DNA from: Candidatus Polarisedimenticolaceae bacterium
GTDB taxonomy: Bacteria > Pseudomonadota > Gammaproteobacteria > Chromatiales > Chromatiaceae
Length of the DNA stretch: 39,785 bases
Reading direction: 5' to 3'
NCBI GenBank assembly: GCA_021648685.1
Contig: JAKISI010000033.1
Coordinates: 1-39,785 of the forward strand
Shown here: positions 27,125 through 36,421 of the stretch, piece after piece
Layout of the letters: the number at the start of each line of letters is the position of its first letter
Position numbering within the stretch: position 1 is the first letter of the stretch
Notes under the pieces: generated by a model
Told to the model about the DNA's origin: nothing
Databases searched by the model: none
Seen by the model: the letters and a program-made list of their open reading frames with translations, nothing else
Translations under genes and position numbers: made by a program

Positions 27125-28019
27125 TGGTGAGCTAAAATTGCTGTTGGTTGAGGATGACCCTGAAGATAAGGAGATATTCAACCGCATGCTCTCTAAAATT
27201 GAAGGGCTAACTTGCAGCATCAAATGGTGCAGCTCTTTTTCTTCGGGACAGAAAGAGATTTTAGATGATAAGTATGATGTCATCTTTATGGATTACCGGC
27301 TTGGTGAAGAGGATGGCGTTAGCCTTTTGCGTTATGCGAAAGAGCACGGCTGTCGAGCACCAATAATATTTTTGACTTCAGAAACAGGGCGTGAAATATA
27401 TAAAGAAATCAAGCAATGGGGTGCGCTTAATTACTTAAAAAAGGGGGATGTCACTTCTGACCATCTGGCAATTGCGATTGATTATGCTATAGAGATAGCG
27501 GCCCAGTACCAACTGTTGCGTGAGATTGCATCTCGTGATGGTTTAACCGATCTTTACAATCATGTTGAGATGCATCTGCTGCTTGAAAAGGAGATAAATC
27601 ACGCACGCCGTTATAATGCCTCCTTGTCTCTGATAATGCTGGATGTTGACTGCTTTAAAGCGATTAATGACAATTTTGGTCATTTGGTTGGTGATTGTGT
27701 GTTGCAATGGTTGGCAGATTTGATTAAGCATTCATCAAGAAATTGTGACATCAATGGCCGTTGTGGTGGAGATGAATTTGCAATTATTCTGCCGGGAACA
27801 ACTGGTAGCAGTGCTTATAAAAAAGCAGAGTCATTGCGTCAGCTGATTGAAAAAAATCCATACGGTGATGGGTCGGTTAGTGTATCTGTTACGATCAGCG
27901 CAGGTGTTGCTGAGCTGAAGGGGGATGACACAAAAGTATCCTTTATTCATAAGGCAGACAAGGCACTCTATTGTTCAAAATCAATGGGAAGAAACTGTGT
28001 TCGTTATGAAATGGAATAG
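27117..28019 (+). CDS. Receiver-GGDEF diguanylate cyclase (PleD/WspR-like layout)
   Basis: Makes cyclic di-GMP from two GTP when phosphorylated. The 300 residues comprise a receiver (5-125) with VEDDPED and D59 (FMDYRLGEEDG) and a GGDEF domain (about 138-298). The active motif GGDEF is at 217-221 and an inhibitory I-site RNCD at 208-211, exactly five residues upstream, so product feedback is expected. Start at the ATG at 27117, which overlaps the kinase stop by 8 bp. The frame is open 28 codons further inside the kinase gene, but that would be non-homologous sequence. It is the last gene of the operon and converges on the peptidase gene with only 6 bp between. Confidence 0.93.
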   Translation: MFDGELKLLLVEDDPEDKEIFNRMLSKIEGLTCSIKWCSSFSSGQKEILDDKYDVIFMDYRLGEEDGVSLLRYAKEHGCRAPIIFLTSETGREIYKEIKQWGALNYLKKGDVTSDHLAIAIDYAIEIAAQYQLLREIASRDGLTDLYNHVEMHLLLEKEINHARRYNASLSLIMLDVDCFKAINDNFGHLVGDCVLQWLADLIKHSSRNCDINGRCGGDEFAIILPGTTGSSAYKKAESLRQLIEKNPYGDGSVSVSVTISAGVAELKGDDTKVSFIHKADKALYCSKSMGRNCVRYEME

Positions 28020-28025
28020 TGCAGA

Positions 28026-30161
28026 TTAACTTGATTGCTTGTTTTTAACAGCATTTGTTAACGCTGGATGAGGTGTTAGTGGCAGCTCTTCGGTGGCTTG
28101 GTCTTTGTCCACGGTGAAGTGCAATGCTGAATTATTCAGCGGCCATTTACCTTTATATATATTATGAGCATCAGCCCCTTCAAATACCAGGTAACTATAT
28201 TTTTTATAGTGGGGTAGCTTGCGGCCAAGGCGCTGAATAACATCTGGGGCGTGCGCTGCAAACCAGCCAACCGTATGTTTTGGATTCGAAGGATTGGGCG
28301 CGGCCACGGCGATGCTGTGTGTGGCTTTTGAAAACGACTTTTTGTTGATAATAAATTGAGCGGCTTGATTTGAAAACAGCTCCCCCTCTGTTGAATCCTT
28401 AACGGTTTGTAGTAATTGGTTGCTCTGCCCAAAAAGCCATACTGCCTGGTTCACTGGTAGTTGTTTAACTTCTCTGTCCCATTTGATCTCCAGCGTGGAA
28501 GGGTGTCTGGCCCAGTTGTTAGCCAGCTTTGTGTATTCAGATATGATTTCCGCAGGGGCGTTTGATGGAAGCACGATCAGCACCTTGCCTGCTCCAAACA
28601 GCTGTGCAAATGAGCTGGGTATTTCACTGGGGTCAAGTTGCCGAAAGAGATCAAATTGAGGGTCAATCTTGATGCGCAAGGGTTGGTTTTTAAAATGCAA
28701 CTCCAATATGGCCTGCCGTTGACTCATGGAAAACAGGTGGCGCTGGTATTTTTCCTCTCCCTCCAATTGAATCAGAACGGGTATCCGCAGGTTAAAAACC
28801 GGCTCGGTTTGAGTCTGTGTTAAAGCAGCGGTGAGTTTATATCCAGTGGTTGTTTCATTAACTGCTACATCATCAAGCTGAAGTGCCGGTGCGCCGACTC
28901 GTGTTGTCCATTGCTTGAATTCTGCGCTTAATGCTGTCTTGCTGACAAACTCAAAAGAGTGACGAATGGTGTCAAAGTTTGCGACTTTGAATAGATTGCT
29001 TTTATAAAAATGTTGCAGTCCTTCAATAAATATGGCGTCCCCCAGTCGTTGCCGCAACATGTGAAAAAACATCATGGTTTTGCCGTAGCCAATCGCCTGG
29101 CTTGCCTGCCCATGTCGCCCACGGAATGCAGTGAGTGGAAAATCCTGTTGTGACTTTACTGAGTCGGCGTAGCGTTGAAGTGTCGTGCGACGGTAGTCAG
29201 CTCCTATGCCTCGTTGTTCCTGCAGTAAATGGTCAGCCAGGTAGGAGGTTAGCCCCTCACTCCAGTTGCCGGATGCATAGTCTGGATAAACGCCGTTGCC
29301 CCACCAGTTGTGCAGGATTTCATGTGGGTAGGAGGTGTGGATAATAAATGGCAGGCGGATAACGGTCGGGCCAAGCAGGGTGAATGATGGCATGCCATAA
29401 CCCGTCTCCCAAAAATTTTCGACCAGCGCAAACTTGGAGTAGGGGTAGGCCCCCAGCAGCTCACTATAGAGTTCTAAATAGTGCTCAGTGGCATCAAGAT
29501 ACTGGTCTGCAATGGCAGGGTCAGGGGTTCGCAGGTAGACCATTGCCTCAGCGATGGGGGTCTTTCGCTGGTATATCTGATAGGGTGCGGCAATGAGGTA
29601 GATGTTGTTCTGAGGTGAGTGTTCTTCCCAGCCATCGCCCAATGCATCTCCCTGACTGATGAGCTGCCACCCTTTAGGCAGTTTAGCCTGAATGGAGAAG
29701 GTCAGATAGTCTGTGCCGATATGTGGAAACCAGTAGCTGGTGGCGCTGAGATATACCCCCTCTTCTGATATTATCCCTGGGGTTTGGGTCAGGTCACCTG
29801 CATAATCTTTTGAGATCTGTTGCAGCGAGTGATGAATGGTTCCACTGTAGCGTAAACTAAATTGTTTACTGGGTTGTGCCAGCTGGATTCGATAGTATTG
29901 AACGGGCACAGAGTGGCTGTTGTCATAGCTCTTGATTGGTGTGATGGTGAACGCTGGAGACGCTTCAATCTTCAGATTTTGATGAAGAGCAAATTCGATT
30001 TCAGAGATTTCGTTTTGCATAGAGACAGTATCTTCCATCTTGAGCACCCCTTCGGAAGGCTGTAGTGTGATATTGAAATCATGGTGCGCAATGCTGTCAG
30101 CAAGCAATATTGGGCTGAATAGAATCAGCAGCAGGAAGCCGAAGTGATAAAGATGGTGCAT
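28026..30161 (-). CDS. Secreted M1-like zinc metallopeptidase, atypical
   Basis: 711-residue exported protein (signal peptide FLLLILFSPILLADS). The gluzincin centre is HEILHNWWGNG with H280, E281 and H284, and the third zinc ligand E302 in NWSEGLTSY, 18 residues on, as in M1 aminopeptidases. The exopeptidase GxMEN motif expected upstream is replaced by ETGYGMPSF (252-260), so the N-terminus-anchoring glutamate of classical M1 enzymes is not in its usual place. The C-terminal about 250 residues are not a typical M1 helical domain and include a separate alpha/beta-like segment (FGAGKVLIVLPSNAPAE). The substrate may be envelope peptides or proteins. It is divergent from the ChaN gene and alone in its unit. 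Confidence 0.85.
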   Translation of the reverse strand: MHHLYHFGFLLLILFSPILLADSIAHHDFNITLQPSEGVLKMEDTVSMQNEISEIEFALHQNLKIEASPAFTITPIKSYDNSHSVPVQYYRIQLAQPSKQFSLRYSGTIHHSLQQISKDYAGDLTQTPGIISEEGVYLSATSYWFPHIGTDYLTFSIQAKLPKGWQLISQGDALGDGWEEHSPQNNIYLIAAPYQIYQRKTPIAEAMVYLRTPDPAIADQYLDATEHYLELYSELLGAYPYSKFALVENFWETGYGMPSFTLLGPTVIRLPFIIHTSYPHEILHNWWGNGVYPDYASGNWSEGLTSYLADHLLQEQRGIGADYRRTTLQRYADSVKSQQDFPLTAFRGRHGQASQAIGYGKTMMFFHMLRQRLGDAIFIEGLQHFYKSNLFKVANFDTIRHSFEFVSKTALSAEFKQWTTRVGAPALQLDDVAVNETTTGYKLTAALTQTQTEPVFNLRIPVLIQLEGEEKYQRHLFSMSQRQAILELHFKNQPLRIKIDPQFDLFRQLDPSEIPSSFAQLFGAGKVLIVLPSNAPAEIISEYTKLANNWARHPSTLEIKWDREVKQLPVNQAVWLFGQSNQLLQTVKDSTEGELFSNQAAQFIINKKSFSKATHSIAVAAPNPSNPKHTVGWFAAHAPDVIQRLGRKLPHYKKYSYLVFEGADAHNIYKGKWPLNNSALHFTVDKDQATEELPLTPHPALTNAVKNKQSS

Positions 30162-30263
30162 GGACAGGCTCTATAGAATGATTGATCTGGCTATTCTCTA
30201 ATGATCGGCAAATCATTGCCACTATCTTAATTTGATTGACATTTAATGACTAATAGGCTGTTC

Positions 30264-31481
30264 ATGATAAAACAAACCTTACGCTGGATTTTCCTAATGA
30301 TTCTTATGTTGCAAGGCCTGAGTGCTTGTCAGGTTAAACCGAAACATGGGCATGCACCGCCGCACGCTGTTGCAGACAAAAAAAACCAGCCTCATGAAGC
30401 AGAGGAAGCCACAGAGGAAGAAGAGGAAGAGATGAAAGCGGCAGGGTTTGTTATTGACCTCCGCAACCTTCCCACATTGGATGACATTGTCTCTGAGCTG
30501 GCAACGGACAGGGTTGTCTATGTCGGTGAGGCGCATACGACGTATGGACACCATCTGAGCCAGCTGGAGATTATCCGCCGACTGCATGAGATGGATTCAA
30601 ACATTGCCATTGGCATGGAGTTTTTCCAGCAGCCGTTTCAGCAGTATCTGGATGACTATATTGCGGGCAGCCTGGATGAAAAAGAGATGCTCCGCAAGAC
30701 CGAGTACTACATCCGCTGGGCATATGACTATCGGCACTATAAACCCATTCTGGACTATGCCAGAGAGCATGGCATCCCATTGATTGCGCTGAACCTGCCC
30801 AAAGAGATCACGCGCAAAGTGGGGGCGGAAGGGATGGATGCGCTGACAGAAGAGGAGCGGGCGCAGATCCCGGATGATATAGACGAATCAGATTCACGCT
30901 ACAAAAAACGCATAAAGAGTGTTTTTTATCAGCACCCGCATGGCGAAGGGCGAACCTTTGAAAATTTTATGCAGGTGCAGCTACTGTGGGACGAGGGGAT
31001 GGCGGAACGGGCAGCAGAGTACCTGCTGCAACACCCAAAAAGACGCCTGGTCATACTTGCAGGCATCGGTCATTTGGTGGAGGGGACGGGCATTCCCCAG
31101 CGCCTGAGCCGCCGGGTGCCAGTCAAGAGCAGCATTGTGCTGCCCGCAGACAGCGTAGAGGTCAGGCCGGGTGTAAGTGACTTTTTGCTCTATCCTGAAG
31201 ATGCCAAGCTGCCGCCTGCAGGGCGTATGGGAATACTCTTGGCAGAGGGTGGAAAAGCAGTGGTCAGGGGGGTGCTGCCAGGCAGCTCTGCGGATCAGGC
31301 GGGCCTGAAAAAAGAGGATGTTATTCTGTCACTTAACGGAGTCTCCACAGAGATGCTGGTCGATTTTAGAATCTTTTTGATGGATAAAAAACCCGGCGAT
31401 TGGCTGGATGTGGTTGTTCGTAGAAAAGGGTTCTTTTTTGGCGAAAATGAAATCGTGCTCGAACTGGAGTTAGGAGAGTAG
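30264..31481 (+). CDS. ChaN-type haem-binding-like lipoprotein with C-terminal PDZ domain
   Basis: About 405 residues from the ATG at 30264, with AGG 6 bases upstream; an ATG six codons earlier lacks a ribosome site. The signal peptide ends in the lipobox LSAC (Cys-22). A charged linker with a run of glutamates (EEATEEEEEEM) precedes the ChaN/Tiki-like domain: VVYVGEAHTTYGHH, NIAIGMEFFQQP, LVILAGIGHL. ChaN binds haem in Campylobacter. The equivalent region here keeps the His and Glu residues of the EAH and GIGH motifs. The last about 100 residues form a PDZ domain (MGILLAEGGKAVVRGVLPGS ... AGLKKEDVILSLNG). Likely periplasmic, membrane-anchored. The PDZ addition suggests peptide or protein binding. 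Confidence 0.87.
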   Translation: MIKQTLRWIFLMILMLQGLSACQVKPKHGHAPPHAVADKKNQPHEAEEATEEEEEEMKAAGFVIDLRNLPTLDDIVSELATDRVVYVGEAHTTYGHHLSQLEIIRRLHEMDSNIAIGMEFFQQPFQQYLDDYIAGSLDEKEMLRKTEYYIRWAYDYRHYKPILDYAREHGIPLIALNLPKEITRKVGAEGMDALTEEERAQIPDDIDESDSRYKKRIKSVFYQHPHGEGRTFENFMQVQLLWDEGMAERAAEYLLQHPKRRLVILAGIGHLVEGTGIPQRLSRRVPVKSSIVLPADSVEVRPGVSDFLLYPEDAKLPPAGRMGILLAEGGKAVVRGVLPGSSADQAGLKKEDVILSLNGVSTEMLVDFRIFLMDKKPGDWLDVVVRRKGFFFGENEIVLELELGE

Positions 31482-31665
31482 TTTTGTGTTGAGAGAGAGT
31501 TGAATTCCCTTACAGCGGGGCGTAGTATTACGCCAGCCGGTTTCCAGCTGTATAAAAACAGTAATAATTAGAATAACAAGCATTGCTTGGATGTAATGTC
31601 CGGTTCAACACGCACTCAGGCAGATGGTTCGACTACCGGGTATCACTCGGCAGCGGAAAAGGGCG

Positions 31666-32385
31666 ATGCTAAGAATAACACTGGTTAATACCAAAGGTGG
31701 ATGCGGGAAGACAACAATAGCGACCAGTCTGGCCAGCTATTTTGCCTCAACGGGGCTGCGGACAACCCTGATGGATTATGACCCGCAGGGTTCAAGCCGT
31801 CGCTGGCTTGAGCTTCGAGAGAGTGACCTCCCCGCTATAAAATCCATTGATGCCGTTCGACAAAAATCCGGACTGACCCGCAGCTGGCAAATGCACGCTG
31901 GCTTTGATACTGAAGTGCTGGTGGTGGATACCCCCGCAGGAACCAGTAGCAGCCGAATGACAGAGCTGCTGCGGCAGACCGATGTCGTGCTGATTCCGGT
32001 TATGCAGTCTGTTATCGACATGCAGGCAACAGCAGATTTTATCGAGCAACTGATGCGGGTTGGCAAGGTCAGCTCCCAGAAAAAACGAATGGGCATCATT
32101 GCCAACAGAATCCGGCCCGAAGCGCGCTCCTATAAAAGGCTGGAGCAGTTTCTTGAAGGATACGACCTGCCCGTTGTGGCTAGTATCCACGACAGCCAAA
32201 ACTATGTTAACGCCATGGAGCAGGGGCAAGGCATCCATGAGTATCACTCAGAATCCATCGCCAAAGATCGTGAGCAGTGGTCATCACTCATCGAGTGGTT
32301 GAATGCGCCCCCCCCCAAAGTGACGCCGATTCAAAAACTCAGGGCCGCTTCATCGCCCTCTCTCGAGAGCGCAGTCAGCTACTAA
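31666..32385 (+). CDS. Orphan ParA/MinD-type ATPase
   Basis: 239-residue P-loop ATPase with the deviant Walker A KGGCGKTT (10-17), Walker A' LMDYDPQGSSRRW and Walker B LVVDTPAG. No parB or parS is next to it, so it is more likely a positioning ATPase for a protein cargo or cell-pole structure than the chromosome partition protein. Start at ATG 31666 (MLRITLVNTKGG); an upstream in-frame ATG at 31624 adds 14 non-homologous residues. The 3' end of the gene has a run of nine C (32308-32316) encoding Pro-Pro-Pro. It stands between a ChaN lipoprotein and hrpA with no obvious shared operon. Confidence 0.85.
   Translation: MLRITLVNTKGGCGKTTIATSLASYFASTGLRTTLMDYDPQGSSRRWLELRESDLPAIKSIDAVRQKSGLTRSWQMHAGFDTEVLVVDTPAGTSSSRMTELLRQTDVVLIPVMQSVIDMQATADFIEQLMRVGKVSSQKKRMGIIANRIRPEARSYKRLEQFLEGYDLPVVASIHDSQNYVNAMEQGQGIHEYHSESIAKDREQWSSLIEWLNAPPPKVTPIQKLRAASSPSLESAVSY
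32308..32316 (+). repeat. Nine-C homopolymer inside the parA-like gene
   Basis: Nine consecutive C within the coding sequence about 70 bp before the stop. Slippage would alter only the last about 23 residues. Confidence 0.6.
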
Positions 32386-32491
32386 TCGTTTATACTTCAC
32401 AACTCCTTTAGTCTGGTCACGGCCGCAAGAGCCGCTGCGCCCCCCTGTGAGCTTTTTGTTGTTCCCTTCAAACAGAGATATTGAATGCTGC

Positions 32492-35400
32492 ATGCAGCTC
32501 GATCGGCATCGCCTGCACAGGCAGCTGCGTGAGCTCCGGCAGCGCAAGAGTGCCGGCAAGCCTTTTGCGTCAGGGCTGGAGCGGCTGCTGCAAGAGTTGC
32601 AGCGCTCCCAGCAGTTATTGAATCGCCGCCGTGAGCAGTGCCCGATGCCCACCTTTCAGGATGAGCTGCCGATCAGCGCCCGCCGGGATGAGATTGCCGC
32701 TGCGATAGCGCAACATCAGGTGATCATTCTCTGTGGTGAGACAGGTTCAGGCAAGTCTACCCAGCTCCCCAAGATATGCCTCTCGCTGGGGCGTGGCATC
32801 GCAGGCCGCATTGGACACACCCAACCACGGCGCATTGCTGCGCGCAGCCTGATGGATCGCATCTCCAGCGAACTGGGGCGGGAGCCGGGCAGTGCAGTGG
32901 GTTACAAGGTGCGATTCAAGGATCATGTCAGGCCAGAGACCCACATCAAACTGATGACCGATGGCATCCTGCTGGCTGAGATCCAGCAGGATCGCTATCT
33001 CAATGAGTATGACACGCTGATTATTGATGAGGCGCATGAGCGCACACTCAATATCGACTTTCTGCTGGGTTACCTCAAACAGCTGCTGCCCAAGCGGCCT
33101 GATCTAAAGGTGATCATCACCTCGGCGACCATCGACCCGGAGAGTTTTTCAAGACATTTCAACCAGGCTCCGGTGATCGAAGTCTCGGGGCGCACCTACC
33201 CGGTAGAGCTTCGCTACCACCCGCTGGCCGAGGGGAGCAGTGAACGTGACGACCCGATGCAGCAGGCCATAATGGATGCGGTAGATGAGCTGTCAACCGC
33301 TGACCGGGGGGACATCCTGATCTTTCTCAGCGGTGAGCGTGAGATCCGTGAAACCGCTGAGAGCCTGCGCAAACACCGCATGTTGCAGACCGAGGTGCTG
33401 CCACTCTATGCCCGGCTGAGCGCGGCTGAGCAGACGCGTATCTTCAAACCCCATGCCGGGCGGCGGATCATCCTCTCAACCAATGTAGCTGAGACATCCC
33501 TGACGGTGCCGGGTATCCGCTATGTGATCGACCCCGGCTTTGCCCGCATCAGTCGCTACAGCCACCGCAGCAAGGTACAACGGCTCCCCGTTGAGCGCAT
33601 CTCACAGGCCAGCGCCAACCAGCGCAAAGGACGCTGTGGCCGTGTCAGCAAAGGCATCTGCATCCGCCTCTATAGCGAAGAGGATTTTCAGGCGCGGCGT
33701 GAATTCATTGAACCGGAGATCCAGCGTACCAACCTGGCTGCCGTCATTCTACAGATGAAAACGCTCGGCTTTGGTGAGGTTGAGCAGTTCCCATTCATCG
33801 AGCCGCCAGATTCCCGATTGATCAAGGATGGCTATCGACTGCTAGAGGAGTTGGGTGCCGTTGGTGGTGACAGGCGGATGACCCGTCTGGGCAGAGAGCT
33901 GGCGGCACTGCCGGTTGATCCCCGGATTGGCCGGATGCTGCTGGCAGCAGCACGCGGCAGTGCGCTACGAGAGGTGGTGGTGATCGCTGCGGCTCTCAGC
34001 GTGCAGGATCCTCGCGAGCGTCCGATGGAGCAGAGGCAGGCGGCGGATGAGGTGCATCGTGAGTTTCAGGATGAGAGATCGGATTTTATCGGTTTTCTCA
34101 CGCTCTGGCGCTATCTGGAGGAGCAACGCCGCCACCTCTCAAGGAGTAAATTTCGCAAACTCTGCAAACAGCGTTTTCTCTCCTGGAACCGGGTGCAGGA
34201 GTGGCATGATGTCCACCATCAACTGAGTGGACAGCTGCATGAGATGGGGTTTCGGGATAACCAGGCAGAGGCCTCTTATGAATCGATCCACCAGGCGCTG
34301 TTAACGGGTTTGCTGAGCAATATCGGTTTTCGGGATAAAGATAAGGAGTATCTGGGCGCGCGTGGCAGCCGCTTCTGGATCTTCCCTGGATCGAGTCTGT
34401 TCAAATCATCGCCCAAGTGGCTGATGGCCGCAGAGCGGGTGGAGACCACCAAACAGTATGCCCGCACGGTGGCGCAGATTCAGCCGGCATGGGTCGAGGC
34501 AGTGGCAGGGCATCTGATCAAGCGCAGCTATTCAGAGCCACACTGGGAGAAGCGTAGCGCCCAGGTTGCTGCGTATGAAAGAACCACCCTCTATGGCATC
34601 ACCCTCAACCCGCGGCGCAAGATCAATTTTGGCCCCATCAGCCCGGATGAGTCACGCGAGATATTTATTCGCAGTGCCCTGGTCGATGGCGACTACCGCA
34701 CCCGCGCCCCCTTCTTTCGCCACAACCAGGAGCTGATAGCGCACATCTGGCACCTGGAGAGCAAGGCGCGTCGGCAGGATATCCTGGTGGATCATGAGGT
34801 GATCTATGCCTTTTATGATGCGCGCATCCCCGCAGGTATCTATAGTGGAGCGGATTTTGAAAAGTGGCTGAAGGGGGTGTCCGGCTCACAACCCAAGCTG
34901 CTGCACATGACAGAAGCGGCATTGATGCAGCGCACTGCCGAAGAGGTGACGGATGAACTCTATCCTGATGTGCTGAATATGGAGGGCATCCTGCTGCCTC
35001 TGGAGTATCACTTCAAGCCAGGAGAAGAGGCCGATGGTATCGTGCTGAAGATCCCGTTGGCAGTAATCAATCAGATCTCAGAAGCGCGCTGCGAATGGCT
35101 GGTGCCGGGTCTGCTGCGAGAGAAGATCATCGCCCTGCTGCGGGGGCTGCCCAAACCGCTGCGCAAATCATTTGTGCCGGTTCCCGATTATGCTGATGCC
35201 TGCCTCAAGACCCTGCAACCCTCGGACAAACCACTGACACAACAGCTGGGGGAGGAGCTCAAACGCATGACCGGCGTACATATCCCCGAGGATGCCTGGC
35301 AACAGCAGGAGATACCGCAGCACCTGCGGATGGGTTACCAACTGGTCAATGATCAAGGGCATTCGATTGCCACCGGGCAGGATCTGTTACAGCTGAAAGA

Positions 35401-36349
35401 GGCGTATGGCAGTGCGGCGGAACAGAGCTTTAAGAGCCTGCCCCTCTCAGGTCTGGAGCGGGATGACCTGAAGGATTGGGATTTTGGCGACCTGCCAGAG
35501 AGCGTGCCACTTGAGCGTGGAGAGATCAAGATGCAGGGCTACCCGGCACTGGTTGCTCGGAAGAACCAGGTAGCTATCCGCGTGCTGGACTCCAAACCCA
35601 AGGCGGATCAGGCGATGAAGGCGGGGCTGCGAGCCTTGATTATGTTGAAACTTGCGCAGGAGATACGCTATTTGCGGCGAAACCTGCCCGAACTGCGCAC
35701 AATGCAGCTGCAATATGCCAAAGTGGCGGCTGCCCCGGAGGGGTTGCTGCTTGATCCACCAAAAGACCTGGAGACTGAGCTGGTCTCATTGATTGTGGAG
35801 CGAACCTTCATTGAGGGGCACCCACCCATTCGCACTGAGGCCCAGTTCGCCCAGCGCATCAGCACAGAAAAGAACCGGCTGGTGGTCGTAGCCAATGAGA
35901 GCTGCCAACTTGTCAGTCGGATACTTGGTGAGTATCAGCAAGCCCGCAAGATGCTGTCGGGCAACATGCCAATCAACCTGATCCCGATGATTTCAGATAT
36001 GCAGCAGCAGCTGGAACGGCTGATCTTCAGAGGGGTGTTGCAGCATACAGCGTGGCAAAATCTACAGCACTTCCCGCGCTATCTGAAGGCCATTGTGATG
36101 CGGTGGGAGAAGCTCGGGCATGCGGCTGGGAGAGACCTCCAGCAGATGCGGGCGATGCAGCCGCTCTACAGCCAGTGGTGGGAGAAGGATCAGGCAACCT
36201 GCAAAGCCGGTAAACCAGATGCAAGAGTTGAAGAGCTGCGCTGGAGCTTTGAAGAGCTGCGGGTCTCCCTGTTTGCTCAGGAGCTGAGAACAGCTGCACC
36301 CATATCACTGAAACGTATAGAGAAGCGCTGGAAAGAGCTGGGGCTGTAA
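32492..36349 (+). CDS. hrpA: ATP-dependent RNA helicase HrpA
   Basis: DEAH-box 3'-5' RNA helicase, recently linked in E. coli to rescue of stalled or collided ribosomes. The 1285 residues match the long HrpA form. Walker A GETGSGKS is at 82-89, TQPRR follows at about 108-112, then IIDEAHERTL (motif II), TSATID (motif III) and the motif VI region RKGRCGRV. An OB-fold and a long HrpA-specific C-terminal region (DUF3418) follow. I prefer the ATG at 32492. A GTG at 32447 in frame adds 15 residues and has no ribosome site. No frameshifts are seen. It stands alone between parA-like and ychJ. Confidence 0.96.
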   Translation: MQLDRHRLHRQLRELRQRKSAGKPFASGLERLLQELQRSQQLLNRRREQCPMPTFQDELPISARRDEIAAAIAQHQVIILCGETGSGKSTQLPKICLSLGRGIAGRIGHTQPRRIAARSLMDRISSELGREPGSAVGYKVRFKDHVRPETHIKLMTDGILLAEIQQDRYLNEYDTLIIDEAHERTLNIDFLLGYLKQLLPKRPDLKVIITSATIDPESFSRHFNQAPVIEVSGRTYPVELRYHPLAEGSSERDDPMQQAIMDAVDELSTADRGDILIFLSGEREIRETAESLRKHRMLQTEVLPLYARLSAAEQTRIFKPHAGRRIILSTNVAETSLTVPGIRYVIDPGFARISRYSHRSKVQRLPVERISQASANQRKGRCGRVSKGICIRLYSEEDFQARREFIEPEIQRTNLAAVILQMKTLGFGEVEQFPFIEPPDSRLIKDGYRLLEELGAVGGDRRMTRLGRELAALPVDPRIGRMLLAAARGSALREVVVIAAALSVQDPRERPMEQRQAADEVHREFQDERSDFIGFLTLWRYLEEQRRHLSRSKFRKLCKQRFLSWNRVQEWHDVHHQLSGQLHEMGFRDNQAEASYESIHQALLTGLLSNIGFRDKDKEYLGARGSRFWIFPGSSLFKSSPKWLMAAERVETTKQYARTVAQIQPAWVEAVAGHLIKRSYSEPHWEKRSAQVAAYERTTLYGITLNPRRKINFGPISPDESREIFIRSALVDGDYRTRAPFFRHNQELIAHIWHLESKARRQDILVDHEVIYAFYDARIPAGIYSGADFEKWLKGVSGSQPKLLHMTEAALMQRTAEEVTDELYPDVLNMEGILLPLEYHFKPGEEADGIVLKIPLAVINQISEARCEWLVPGLLREKIIALLRGLPKPLRKSFVPVPDYADACLKTLQPSDKPLTQQLGEELKRMTGVHIPEDAWQQQEIPQHLRMGYQLVNDQGHSIATGQDLLQLKEAYGSAAEQSFKSLPLSGLERDDLKDWDFGDLPESVPLERGEIKMQGYPALVARKNQVAIRVLDSKPKADQAMKAGLRALIMLKLAQEIRYLRRNLPELRTMQLQYAKVAAAPEGLLLDPPKDLETELVSLIVERTFIEGHPPIRTEAQFAQRISTEKNRLVVVANESCQLVSRILGEYQQARKMLSGNMPINLIPMISDMQQQLERLIFRGVLQHTAWQNLQHFPRYLKAIVMRWEKLGHAAGRDLQQMRAMQPLYSQWWEKDQATCKAGKPDARVEELRWSFEELRVSLFAQELRTAAPISLKRIEKRWKELGL

Positions 36350-36379
36350 ATAGTCTGGCGAGTGGCGGCAATCAAATCG

Positions 36380-36385
36380 TATAAT
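36380..36385 (+). promoter_or_regulatory. Candidate -10 box upstream of ychJ
   Basis: TATAAT lies 37 bp before the ychJ start, after the hrpA stop. The -35 region is weak (TGGCGA at 18 bp spacing, three of six matches). Confidence 0.35.
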
Positions 36386-36421
36386 TCCCGCCTGAATAAT
36401 ATTTACGATAAGGAAAAAAAC

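Noticed and set aside
31519-31534. GGCGTA/TACGCC hairpin after the ChaN gene as a terminator
   Set aside because: Only 6 bp of stem and no T-run; too weak to call.
32447-32491. N-terminal extension of hrpA from a GTG at 32447
   Set aside because: No ribosome site in front, and the added residues do not resemble the family start.
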